Below are positions 1 through 7,179 of a stretch of DNA of 18,875 nt, piece after piece. The notes below the pieces were generated by a model that did no database searches, was not told the DNA's origin, and was given only the letters and a program-made list of their open reading frames with translations. Origin of the DNA: an uncultured Azohydromonas sp. (GTDB lineage: Bacteria; Pseudomonadota; Gammaproteobacteria; Burkholderiales; Burkholderiaceae_C); the NCBI RefSeq assembly GCF_937926365.1, contig NZ_CALAOH010000205.1, forward strand, positions 1 through 18,875, in the 5' to 3' direction. The position numbers were made by a program, and so were the translations under genes. Position 1 is the first letter of the stretch, and each line of letters begins with the position of its first letter.

Positions 1-392
1 CCGCGCGCGCCGACGAGGCGCTGCGCCGCGTCGGGCTGGAGGCGCATGCCGCTCGGCCCGCGCGCGTGCTCTCCGGCGGGCAGCAGCAGCGCCTGGCGCT
101 GGCGCGGGCCTGGGCGGTGCACCCGGAGGTGCTGTTCCTGGACGAGCCCACGGCCAGCCTGGACCCGGCGGCCAAGCGCGAGGTGGAGGCGCTGGTGCTG
201 GAGTTCGCCGCCGAGGGCATGACGGTGGTGATGAGCACCCACAACCTCGGCCAGGCCAAGCGCATGGCCACGCGCGTGATCTACCTGGAGGACGGCCGCC
301 TGGTGGTGGACCGGCCCGTGGAGAGTTTCTTCAACGACCCGCTGCCGCCCGAGGCGGCGCTATTCCTGAAAGGCGAATTGCCATGGCATTGA
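1..392 (+). CDS. tupC: Tungstate ABC transporter ATP-binding protein, C-terminal part (left-edge partial)
   Basis: This is the ATPase subunit that would energise tungstate (or molybdate) import across the inner membrane. The frame is open from position 3 through the left edge, so only the C-terminal ~130 residues are present; Walker A lies outside. Visible are the ABC signature LSGGQQQR, Walker B with its glutamate (VLFLDEPTASLDP) and the H-loop (STHN). The short tail, with no extra regulatory domain, fits the small Tup/Wtp-type ATPases. Its stop overlaps the start of the tupA-like gene by 10 bases, so the two are almost certainly cotranscribed and coupled. The ABC fold is certain. The tungstate assignment rests on the adjacent binding protein, and molybdate or another oxyanion is possible. 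Confidence 0.85.
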   Translation, partial: ARADEALRRVGLEAHAARPARVLSGGQQQRLALARAWAVHPEVLFLDEPTASLDPAAKREVEALVLEFAAEGMTVVMSTHNLGQAKRMATRVIYLEDGRLVVDRPVESFFNDPLPPEAALFLKGELPWH

Positions 393-1225
393 GTTCCCGC
401 CGCACCCTGCTGCGCACCTTCCTGGCTGGCGCCACCGTCCTGTGGGCCGCGCTGGGCAGCGCGCAGGCGCAGACCGCGCCGTTCATCGTGATGGCGTCCA
501 CGACGTCCACCGAGCAGTCGGGCCTCTTCGGCCACCTGCTGCCGGCCTTCACCAAGGAGACCGGCATCGAGGTGCGCGTGGTGGCGCAGGGCACGGGCCA
601 GGCACTGGACATGGCCCGCCGCGGCGACGCCGACATCGTGTTCGTGCACGACCAGGCGGCCGAGGAGAAGTTCGTGGCCGAGGGCTTCGGCCTCAAGCGC
701 CAGGCCGTCATGTACAACGACTTCGTGCTGGTGGGGCCCAAGGCCGATCCGGCCGGCGTGAAGGGCAAGGACGCGACCGCCGCCATGGGCAAGCTGGCCT
801 CGGCCGGGGCCCCGTTCGTCTCGCGCGGCGACAAGAGCGGCACGCACGCCGCCGAGCTGCGCTTCTGGAAGCAGGCGGGCGTGGACATGGCGGCCAACAA
901 ACCCGCGGGCTACAAGGAATGCGGCTGCGGCATGGGCCCGGCGCTCAACATCGCCGCTTCCAGCGGCGCCTACGTGCTGGCGGACCGCGGCACCTGGCTG
1001 AGCTTCAAGAACCGCGCTGATCTGACCATCCTGGTCGAGGGCGACAAGAAGCTGTTCAACCAGTACGGCGTGATCGTGGTGAACCCCGCCAAGCATGCGC
1101 ACGTGAAGGTGAAGGAGGCGCAGCGCTTCGCGGACTGGGTGGTGTCTCCGGCGGGGCAGTCCACCATCGCGGCCTACAAGATCAACGGCGAGCAGCTGTT
1201 CTTCCCCAACGCCAACGCGCAGTAA
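383..1225 (+). CDS. tupA: Tungstate-binding periplasmic protein TupA
   Basis: This is a periplasmic solute-binding protein for the ABC importer whose ATPase precedes it. The 280-residue product starts with an export signal carrying a twin-arginine-like stretch (SSRRTLLRTF, residues 4-13) and a hydrophobic core ending near AQA, so Tat export is possible. After the signal comes the STTST motif at residues 39-43, followed by EQSGL; this corresponds to the TTTS anion-binding motif that is typical of TupA and separates it from ModA. Length is normal for the family. It overlaps the ATPase gene by 10 bases and is followed 10 bases later by a cupin gene. Tungstate is the expected ligand by family; molybdate binding cannot be excluded from sequence. 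Tungstate supply would serve W- or Mo-cofactor enzymes encoded elsewhere. Confidence 0.85.
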   Translation: MALSSRRTLLRTFLAGATVLWAALGSAQAQTAPFIVMASTTSTEQSGLFGHLLPAFTKETGIEVRVVAQGTGQALDMARRGDADIVFVHDQAAEEKFVAEGFGLKRQAVMYNDFVLVGPKADPAGVKGKDATAAMGKLASAGAPFVSRGDKSGTHAAELRFWKQAGVDMAANKPAGYKECGCGMGPALNIAASSGAYVLADRGTWLSFKNRADLTILVEGDKKLFNQYGVIVVNPAKHAHVKVKEAQRFADWVVSPAGQSTIAAYKINGEQLFFPNANAQ

Positions 1226-1235
1226 AAACCGGGGC

Positions 1236-1562
1236 ATGAGCGCTGCCCCATCGAACCTGTTCGCCTCGCTGCCCGAGCCTTCGGCGCAGGAGCAGTTCTT
1301 GACGCTGCTGGAGCGCGGCGGCGTGCGCATCGAGCGCATCGTCTCGCAGGGCCACACCGCGCCCGCCGAAGGCTGGTTCGACCAGGACGAGCACGAGTGG
1401 GTGCTGGTGCTGGAGGGTGCGGGGCGGCTGCTGTTCGAGGACGGGCGCGAGCTGGAGTTGCGCCGGGGCGACCACGTGGACATCCCCGCCCACGTGCGCC
1501 ACAAGGTGACGTGGACCGACCCGGACCGGCCGACGGTGTGGCTGGCGGTGTTCTACGCCTGA
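1236..1562 (+). CDS. Small cupin-domain protein
   Basis: This is a 108-residue single-domain cupin. The first cupin motif is seen around DEHEWVLVLEGAGRLLFEDG and the second around GDHVDIPAHVRH, with His and Glu residues in positions that usually hold a metal. No signal peptide is present, so it should be cytoplasmic. It begins 10 bases after the tupA stop on the same strand, which indicates the same transcript. A weak GGGG-rich stretch precedes the ATG. Its substrate is unknown. The cupin fold is clear, but no reaction can be assigned; a link to oxyanion or cofactor metabolism is only suggested by position. Confidence 0.75.
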   Translation: MSAAPSNLFASLPEPSAQEQFLTLLERGGVRIERIVSQGHTAPAEGWFDQDEHEWVLVLEGAGRLLFEDGRELELRRGDHVDIPAHVRHKVTWTDPDRPTVWLAVFYA

Positions 1563-1655
1563 AGCCCGCCCAAGCCGTCGTTTCAAACACTGCATGAGAG
1601 GCCACCGTCCCGCTGGCTCGTGATGGCGGTTCTCCCGCCTGGTGCGGCCCCCGTC

Positions 1656-2768
1656 CTACCGGCCCTTCTTCGGCGTTTTGAAATGCCACCACGGCAGCGC
1701 CTTGGTCAGCGACAGCACCTGGCCCGCGTCGGGCGCGGCGTAGCCAGGCAGAGATTGCAGCGCCTCGGGCCACTCGGGGCTCTCCAGCGCCGCGCGCAGC
1801 GCGCGCACCGGCGCGCTGTCCAGCGCGTCCTTCAGGCACACGAGGTAGTAGTCCTCCTCGGTCAGCGGCACGAAGTCCAGGCCGAACTCGCGCGCCGCGG
1901 CCTCGATGCCCGGGCCCACGTCGGCCTGCCCACTGGCAATGGCCGCCGCCACCGCCAGGTGCGAGTCCTCGGGCCGCGCCAGGTAGCCGCCGATCGATGC
2001 CGGGTCCACGCCCGCGGCCTGCAGCAGGTGGTCCATCAGCAACCGTGTGCCCGAGCCGCTCTGGCGGTTGACGAAGCGCAGCCCGGAGCCGGGCAGGTCG
2101 GATAGGGACAGCCGCCGGTCCACCAGGCCGCTGCCGCGCAGCATCAGTCCCTGCTGGCGGCGCAGGCAGCCGATCAGCTTGTGAAGGCCCGGCTTGAGCA
2201 GCGGCTTGAGCGCGGCGGCGAACACCGGCGAGCCGTCGGGCAGGTGCGGCACGTGGAAGCCCGCCACCGTGCAGCGGCCCTGCGCCAGCGCGCGCAGCGC
2301 GTCCACGCTGCCCGCGAAGCGCAGCCCGATGTGCAACTGCCGCTGCAACGCCAGCTCGCGCAGCAGCGGCAGGCCCAGGTCGTGGCTGGCGAAGACCTCC
2401 AGCACCAGTTGGCCCCCGTCAAGGGCCTGCGCCAGCACGTGCTCCAGTTCGGCACGCAGCGCCTCGATGTGCGGCGTCATGCGCGTGCGCGCCTGGCGCT
2501 CGGCGATGAGCAGCCGCTGCGCGAAAGGCGTCAGCCGCGCCGCCTGGCCCTGCGTCCAGTGCACCAGCGGCTCGCCCAGCACCTGCTCCCAGTGCTTGAG
2601 CGAGCCCCACACGTGGCGGTACGACGCGCCCATGGCCGTGGCGGCATGGCGGATGGAGCCGTGTTCCTGCAACTTGTTGAGCAGGTCGAACAAAGGGTTC
2701 TCGACTTCGGGCCCGCGCTGGCCGCGGGACTCGAAGCTGTACTGCAGATGGATGCCGCGCGTTTGCAT
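1656..2768 (-). CDS. ModE-like winged-helix regulator with periplasmic-binding-protein-like sensor domain
   Basis: This is a one-component regulator of 370 residues from the ATG at 2768. The N-terminal third is a ModE/LysR-type winged helix: LQEHGSIRHAATAMGASYRH is the helix-turn-helix, followed by WEQVLGEPLV and a dimerisation-like helix. The C-terminal two-thirds resembles the PBP-like domain found in molybdate- and tungstate-linked regulators (RQSGSGTRLLMDHLL, then a segment rich in small residues, then EEDYYLVC). It lies convergent to the tup genes and divergent from the TonB receptor gene, so it may control either. A longer frame reaches a GTG at 2843. I prefer 2768 because the homologous-looking part starts there, but no good ribosome site is visible for either. 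Ligand identity (tungstate or molybdate) is inferred from context. Confidence 0.75.
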   Translation of the reverse strand: MQTRGIHLQYSFESRGQRGPEVENPLFDLLNKLQEHGSIRHAATAMGASYRHVWGSLKHWEQVLGEPLVHWTQGQAARLTPFAQRLLIAERQARTRMTPHIEALRAELEHVLAQALDGGQLVLEVFASHDLGLPLLRELALQRQLHIGLRFAGSVDALRALAQGRCTVAGFHVPHLPDGSPVFAAALKPLLKPGLHKLIGCLRRQQGLMLRGSGLVDRRLSLSDLPGSGLRFVNRQSGSGTRLLMDHLLQAAGVDPASIGGYLARPEDSHLAVAAAIASGQADVGPGIEAAAREFGLDFVPLTEEDYYLVCLKDALDSAPVRALRAALESPEWPEALQSLPGYAAPDAGQVLSLTKALPWWHFKTPKKGR

Positions 2769-2837
2769 ATGGCGCGCGATGGTAGCGGGGGCATCTGTTC
2801 CATCGCGGCGCAGCCACAACAGGGGTTTGTGCCCCCT

Positions 2838-2852
2838 TGGCACGTGGCGCGC
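2838..2852 (+). promoter_or_regulatory. Possible sigma-54-like element upstream of the TonB receptor
   Basis: TGGCACGTGGCGCGC has a perfect -24 half (TGGCACG) and an exact GG-N10-GC spacing, but the -12 half reads GCGC instead of TTGC. A start near 2864 would leave a leader of about 37 bases before the ATG at 2901. It partly overlaps a 5-bp inverted repeat (GTGCC / GGCAC, 2829-2843). This is a tentative call; the -12 mismatch may mean it is not functional. Confidence 0.25.
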
Positions 2853-2900
2853 TTGTGGGTCTGATCCCGGGCTGCGTTTTCAGATCCGCTTTCCACAACG

Positions 2901-5051
2901 ATGAACATCCGAGTTTTCCCGCCGACCCCCCGACTGCGTCCTTGTGTGTTGGCTTGCGCGGCGGCGCTGGCGTCATTGGGCGCGCTGGCGCAGGAAGGCG
3001 CCATGGCCGGGCAGGGCACGACGCAGCAGGTGGTGGTGACGGGCTCGGTGCGCGAGCGCGTCGCGGCCGAGGTGCCCTATGCCATCGGCGTCGTCGGCCG
3101 CGAGGAGCTGCGCGCGGCCGGGCCGATGATCAATCTCTCCGAGGCGCTGGCGCGCGTGCCGGGGCTCATCGTCAACAACCGCAACAACTACGCGCAGGAC
3201 CTGCAGGTCAGCTCGCGCGGCTTCGGTGCGCGCGCCACCTTCGGCGTGCGCGGCCTGCGGCTGTACAGCGACGGCATTCCCGCCACCATGCCCGATGGGC
3301 AAGGGCAGGTGTCGCACTTCGACCTTGCCGGCGCCTCGCGCATCGAGGTGCTGCGCGGGCCCTTCTCGGTGCTCTACGGCAACAGCTCCGGTGGCGTGAT
3401 CGCGGCCTTCAGCTCGCCCGTGCGCGAGCGCCAGGGCGAGGTGGCGCTGGACGTGGGCAGCGACGGGCTGCGCCAGCTGCGCGGCAGCGTGGAGGCGCCG
3501 CTGGGCGGCGGCTTCGACCTGCGCCTGAGCGGCTCCACCATGGAGTACGACGGTTTCCGGCCGCAGATGGAAGCCAAGCGCCACACCTTCAACGCGCGGC
3601 TGGGCTGGCAGGGCGAGAGCGACCGCGTGGTGGTGCAGGCCGGGTACTTCAGCCAGCCGGCGCTGGACCCGCTGGGGCTCACGCGCGACCAGTTCCAGGC
3701 CAACCCCTACCAGACCACACCCGAGGCGCTGCAGTTCAACACCCGAAAGGAAGCTGAGCAGACGCAACTCGGCACCAGCTGGCAACACCGCTTCGGCGAG
3801 GGCGCGCTGCGCGAGAGCCAGGTGGCGGCCTACGCCGGCCGGCGCAGCGTGACGCAGTGGCAATCCATCCCTGTGGCGACGCAGACGCCGCCGCGCCACG
3901 GCGGTGGGGTGGTGGACTTCGACCGCGACTACCACGGCGTGGACGCCCGGCTGCGCTGGGCCTGGGACGACGTGGACCTGCTCACCGGCGTGGCCCTGGA
4001 AACCCAGGCTGACGATCGCCGCGGCTACGAGAACTTCATTGGCACCGGCCCCACACAGCAGTTGGGCGTCACCGGCGCGCAGCGCCGCGACGAGCGCAAC
4101 CGCGCCACCACGCGCGACGCCTATGCGCAGGCCGACTGGCGCCTGATGCCCGCCCTGACTGCCAGCGCCGGCGTGCGCAGCGGGCGCGTGAAGATGCGCA
4201 CGCGAGACGCCTACCTGAGCAACGGCGACGACTCGGGCGAGCTCTCGTTCGACTACACCAACCCGGTGCTGGGTCTGCGCTGGCAGGCGCTGCCCTCGCT
4301 GCAGCTGCACGCCAGCACGGCGCGCGGCTTCGAGTCGCCCACGCTTACCGAGCTGGCCTACCGGCCCGACGGCTCGCCGGGCTTCAACGCCGGGCTGCAG
4401 CCGCAGACCAGCCGCCAGTACGAGATCGGCGCCAAGTGGCGCACGGGCCCATGGTCGCTCGATGCTGCGCTGTTCCGCGCCGATACCAAGAACGAGCTTG
4501 GCGTCGCGACCAACAGCGGCGGCCGCGCCAGCTATCAGAACGTCGGCCGCACCCGGCGCGAGGGCCTGGAGCTGTCCACCACCTGGCAGCCGCAGGGTGC
4601 ATGGCGCACGCAACTGGGCCTGACGTACCTGGATGCCAGCTACCGCGACGGCTTCCTCACCTGCGGCGCGCCGCCGTGCACCACGCCCACGGTGCCCGTG
4701 GCTGCGGGCAACCGCATCGCCGGCACCCAGCGCACCAGCGCCTTCGGCGAAATCGCCTGGCGCGATGCGGGCCTGGGCGAGTGGGCGCTGGAGGCGCGGG
4801 CGCTGGGTCGTACCGCGGTCAACGACATCAACAGCGAGTTCGCGCCCGGCTTCGTGGTCACCAACCTGCGCTGGATCAAGAGCTGGCCGCTGGCCGGCGG
4901 GCGCAAGGTCGAGCTGCTGGCGCGCGTGGACAACCTGGCCGACAAGGTCTACGCCGGCAGCGTGATCGTCAACGACGGCAACCGCCGCTTCTACGAAACC
5001 GCCGCGCCGCGCAGCTTCCTGCTGGGCGTGCGGGTGTACGGCGGGCTCTGA
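2901..5051 (+). CDS. pqqU: TonB-dependent outer-membrane receptor of the PqqU/YncD type (PQQ uptake)
   Basis: This is a TonB-dependent receptor of 716 residues, normal for the family. After a signal peptide ending near ALAQ comes a TonB-box-like QQVVVTGS (about residues 42-49), the plug domain and a 22-strand-type barrel. Long stretches match what I recall of E. coli YncD, shown to be the PQQ receptor PqqU: INLSEAL, VPGL, NYAQDLQ, RGFGARATFGVRG, DGIPATMPDGQGQ, EVLRGPFSVLYGN, QSIP, NGDDSG, and near the C-terminus RVDNLADKVYAGSVIVN with RFYE. The expected role is TonB-driven import of pyrroloquinoline quinone across the outer membrane, which fits the quinoprotein genes downstream. It is divergent from the ModE-like regulator. 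The alternatives are a siderophore or lanthanide-chelate receptor, less likely given the plug identity. Confidence 0.85.
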   Translation: MNIRVFPPTPRLRPCVLACAAALASLGALAQEGAMAGQGTTQQVVVTGSVRERVAAEVPYAIGVVGREELRAAGPMINLSEALARVPGLIVNNRNNYAQDLQVSSRGFGARATFGVRGLRLYSDGIPATMPDGQGQVSHFDLAGASRIEVLRGPFSVLYGNSSGGVIAAFSSPVRERQGEVALDVGSDGLRQLRGSVEAPLGGGFDLRLSGSTMEYDGFRPQMEAKRHTFNARLGWQGESDRVVVQAGYFSQPALDPLGLTRDQFQANPYQTTPEALQFNTRKEAEQTQLGTSWQHRFGEGALRESQVAAYAGRRSVTQWQSIPVATQTPPRHGGGVVDFDRDYHGVDARLRWAWDDVDLLTGVALETQADDRRGYENFIGTGPTQQLGVTGAQRRDERNRATTRDAYAQADWRLMPALTASAGVRSGRVKMRTRDAYLSNGDDSGELSFDYTNPVLGLRWQALPSLQLHASTARGFESPTLTELAYRPDGSPGFNAGLQPQTSRQYEIGAKWRTGPWSLDAALFRADTKNELGVATNSGGRASYQNVGRTRREGLELSTTWQPQGAWRTQLGLTYLDASYRDGFLTCGAPPCTTPTVPVAAGNRIAGTQRTSAFGEIAWRDAGLGEWALEARALGRTAVNDINSEFAPGFVVTNLRWIKSWPLAGGRKVELLARVDNLADKVYAGSVIVNDGNRRFYETAAPRSFLLGVRVYGGL

Positions 5052-5056
5052 GCTCG

Positions 5057-5072
5057 GCGCCGGCCCCGGCGC
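5057..5072. terminator. GC-rich palindrome after the receptor gene, possible terminator
   Basis: GCGCCGG and CCGGCGC face each other across two cytosines, six bases after the receptor stop codon. No T-run follows in either direction, so an intrinsic terminator is uncertain. The hairpin could slow transcription or protect the 3' end. Confidence 0.3.
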
Positions 5073-5139
5073 GGATCTGACGCAGCGCAAACTTCAAGCG
5101 CTCCGGTCCGGGTCGGGCATCCGCCTCCCGCACGCCGTT

Positions 5140-5173
5140 GCTCCACTCTGGAGCACTTCCCGGGTTGACCCGG
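5140..5173. promoter_or_regulatory. Pair of inverted repeats upstream of the SoxYZ-like gene
   Basis: Two compact dyads lie 40-73 bases before the ATG at 5213. The first is GCTCCA-CTC-TGGAGC (5140-5154). The second is CCGGGT-TG-ACCCGG (5160-5173), which contains a TTGACC that could serve as a -35 box. No convincing -10 at normal spacing is seen. They look like operator sites or a leader structure, but no regulator can be named. Confidence 0.35.
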
Positions 5174-5212
5174 AATGGCGGCGGTAACCTGCCGCGCGGC
5201 ACAGTCAATCCC

Positions 5213-5998
5213 ATGAAAAGACGTCATGTGATGGGCGGGGCGCTGGCGTGGCTGGCCGCGCCGCCGGCGGTGCGGGCGCAAGGAGACAAGGACCCGCTGG
5301 GTTCCTCCCAATGGGAGGACATCCGGCGCGAGTTCCTGGGCCAGGCGCCGGTGGTGTTCGACGAGCGCGTGCAGGTGCGCGGCCCGGCCTTCGCCGAGGA
5401 CCCGATGGCGGTGCCGGTGAGCGTGTCGGCACTGGGGCTGAGCGACGTCAAGCAGATCGCGGTGATCGTGGACCGCAACCCGATCCGCAAGGTGCTGGAC
5501 TTCCATCCGCAGTTGGCGCTGCCGGCGCTGAGCTTTCGCTTCAAGCTCGAACAGGCCAGCCCCGTGCGCGCCGCGGTGCGCACCGGCGACGGCGTGTGGC
5601 ACGTGGGCGGCACCTGGGTGGAATCCACCGGCGGCGGCTGCACCGTGCCGGGCGTCACGCGCTCGGACGGCAGCTGGGCCAGCACGCTGGGCCAGGTCAG
5701 CGGCGCGCTGTTCGAGAGCCCGCTGGATGCGCAGGCCACGCGGCTGCGGCTGCGCGTGATGCACCCGATGGACACCGGGCTGGTGGCCGGCGTGCCGGCC
5801 TTCTACATCAACCGCCTGGCGGTGCTGGACGAGGGCGGGCGCGAGCTGCTGCTGTTCAACGGCCACGAGCCGCTGAGCGAGAACCCGGTGCTGAGCTTCG
5901 AGCTGCCCGGCCGGGTGCAGGGGGCGCTGCGCGTGCGCGGCAGCGACAACAACGGCAACCGTTTCGACGCGGCCATCGGCCGCCGCCTGCTGCCATGA
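5213..5998 (+). CDS. Quinoprotein dehydrogenase-associated SoxYZ-like carrier protein
   Basis: This is a periplasmic 261-residue fusion of a SoxY-like and a SoxZ-like domain, a protein type that co-occurs with PQQ-dependent alcohol dehydrogenases. The start at 5213 places a signal with a twin-arginine pair (KRRHVMGG) and cleavage near VRAQ. The SoxY-like half carries the pivotal cysteine in the TGGGC motif (Cys143); in true SoxY this cysteine sits at the extreme C-terminus as a swinging arm, whereas here it lies at the domain boundary. The SoxZ-like half follows (MHPMDTG, then DNNGNRF near the end). Its stop overlaps the next start in ATGA, so it is translationally coupled to the MBL protein. 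What the cysteine carries in quinoprotein systems is not established. A longer upstream frame from 5138 lacks a signal and is unlikely. Confidence 0.85.
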   Translation: MKRRHVMGGALAWLAAPPAVRAQGDKDPLGSSQWEDIRREFLGQAPVVFDERVQVRGPAFAEDPMAVPVSVSALGLSDVKQIAVIVDRNPIRKVLDFHPQLALPALSFRFKLEQASPVRAAVRTGDGVWHVGGTWVESTGGGCTVPGVTRSDGSWASTLGQVSGALFESPLDAQATRLRLRVMHPMDTGLVAGVPAFYINRLAVLDEGGRELLLFNGHEPLSENPVLSFELPGRVQGALRVRGSDNNGNRFDAAIGRRLLP

Positions 5999-7032
5999 AG
6001 CACCTTCGTTTCCTGTGCGCCGCCGCCGCGCTGGCGCTGGCCGGCGCCGTGTCCCCGGGCGTGGCCGGCCAGCCCGACCCTTCCCGCCTCGACTACGGCC
6101 TGCAGGCCCGCGCGCTGGCGCCGGGAGTGTGGGTGGTGGAGGGCGCCAACGCCGATTTCGAGCCCGCCAACGGTTGCAACATCATCAACACCGGTTTCAT
6201 CGCCACGGGCGCGGGCGTGCTGGTGATCAACACCGGGCCCTCGCTGAAGTACGGGCAGCAGCTGCGCGTGCTCATCGAGCGCACCGCCGGCGAGCCGGTG
6301 AAGCAGGTGATCCACCTGAACCTGCATCCCGACTACTTCCTGGGCAACCAGGCCTTTGCCGACGTGCCGCGCCTGGCCACCCCGGCCACGCGCGCCGGCA
6401 TGGCGCGCGAGGCCAAGGCCTACGAGGACAACCTCTACCGCCTCTGCGGCGACTGGATGAAGGGCACGCAGGCGCTGCTGCCCGATGGCGACCTGGCGCC
6501 GGGCGTGCTGCGCATGGGCGGGCGCGAGTTCGAGCTGCGCGAGTACCAGGGCCACACCGACAGCGACCTGGTGCTGGTGGACCGCCGCAGCGGGGTGGTC
6601 TTCGCCGGCGGGCTGGTGTTCGTGCAGCGCATTCCCACCACGCCGCACGCGCAGTTGCCGCAGTGGCAGCAGAGCCTGCGTGCGCTGCAGGCCGCGTTGC
6701 CGGCGCAACCAGCCACGCACGGCCTGACGGCGCTGGTGCCCAGCCACGGCCCGGTGCGCGCCGACGCGCAGGGACTGGCGATGACGCAACGCTACCTGGG
6801 CTGGCTCGAAGGCGCGCTGCAGCGCGCCGCGGCGCAAGGGCTGGAGATGACGGAGCTGCTGCGCAGCCCGCTGCCCGAGGAGTTCCAGGGCTGGGCCGCG
6901 CGCGCCACCGAGTACACGCGCAACGTCGTGCACCTGTACCCGCGCTACGAACAGGCGGCGTTGCAGCCGGCCTGTGACACCAAGGCGCGCGCCGCGTGTG
7001 AAAAGCTGGGACAACTTGCGGAGAAACCCTGA
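5995..7032 (+). CDS. Quinoprotein relay metallo-beta-lactamase-fold protein with altered metal site
   Basis: This is an exported 345-residue protein of the SoxH-related MBL fold that accompanies SoxYZ-like carriers in quinoprotein loci. It has a clear signal peptide (cleavage near VAG). Fold landmarks are VINTGPSLKYG, LHPDYFLGNQAF, GHTDSDLVLVD (His187) and SHGP (His251). Compared with the canonical HxHxDH motif it has Asn109, His111, Asp113 and Tyr114, so the first and last histidines are replaced. The usual bridging Asp of FAGD is Gly206 (FAGGLVF). Two zinc ions are therefore unlikely to bind normally. It overlaps the SoxYZ-like gene by four bases (ATGA). A binding, chaperone or electron-relay role, or a changed metal, is possible. 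I cannot tell whether these substitutions are general in its subfamily. Confidence 0.8.
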   Translation: MKHLRFLCAAAALALAGAVSPGVAGQPDPSRLDYGLQARALAPGVWVVEGANADFEPANGCNIINTGFIATGAGVLVINTGPSLKYGQQLRVLIERTAGEPVKQVIHLNLHPDYFLGNQAFADVPRLATPATRAGMAREAKAYEDNLYRLCGDWMKGTQALLPDGDLAPGVLRMGGREFELREYQGHTDSDLVLVDRRSGVVFAGGLVFVQRIPTTPHAQLPQWQQSLRALQAALPAQPATHGLTALVPSHGPVRADAQGLAMTQRYLGWLEGALQRAAAQGLEMTELLRSPLPEEFQGWAARATEYTRNVVHLYPRYEQAALQPACDTKARAACEKLGQLAEKP

Positions 7033-7096
7033 CTACAAGGCCGCTTCCCGGAGGCCGAAACGGCTTCTGGAGCGGCTCGAAAGCGGTTCGCGGCGG

Positions 7097-7111
7097 TGGC
7101 ACGCTTGTTGC
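7097..7111 (+). promoter_or_regulatory. Sigma-54 (RpoN) promoter before the PQQ alcohol dehydrogenase
   Basis: TGGCACGCTTGTTGC matches the -24/-12 consensus TGGCACG-N4-TTGC at every fixed position, with GG at 7098-7099 and GC at 7110-7111 separated by exactly ten bases. A start near 7123 gives a leader of roughly 57 bases to the ATG at 7180. Such promoters need an enhancer-binding activator; the C-terminus of one is encoded at 18635-18875. Confidence 0.8.
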
Positions 7112-7168
7112 GCAATGTGTCCCCGCGCAGCGACCGCACGAACCGGTCGAACACCGCATCCACTCACG

Positions 7169-7174
7169 AAGGAG
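7169..7174 (+). promoter_or_regulatory. Ribosome binding site fixing the dehydrogenase start
   Basis: AAGGAG is followed by a five-base spacer and the ATG at 7180. This supports 7180 over the in-frame GTG at 7096, which lies on top of the sigma-54 promoter and upstream of the likely transcript start. Confidence 0.85.
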
Positions 7175-7179
7175 ACAAC

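Noticed and set aside
281..1504. Long minus-strand open frame opposite tupA and the cupin
   Set aside because: It is an antisense shadow typical of very GC-rich DNA: low-complexity His/Arg/Ala composition and no recognisable domain, while the plus-strand proteins are well-known families.
1563..1655. Terminator between the cupin gene and the regulator gene
   Set aside because: Only a 5-bp GGCGG/CCGCC stem without a T-run is present; too weak to call.
2973..5090. 705-codon minus-strand frame opposite the TonB receptor
   Set aside because: The composition is repetitive (Ala, Arg, His, Gln) without motifs; the opposite strand encodes a clear receptor across the same span.
5127..5142. GCACGCCGTTGCT upstream of the SoxYZ-like gene as a sigma-54 promoter
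   Set aside because: With TTGC in place, the required GG at -24 is CC, and the TGGCAC half does not align.
5248..5994. In-frame upstream extension of the MBL protein
   Set aside because: This part overlaps the SoxYZ-like gene in another frame and has low-complexity Arg/Gly/Ala sequence; the signal peptide begins at the ATG at 5995.
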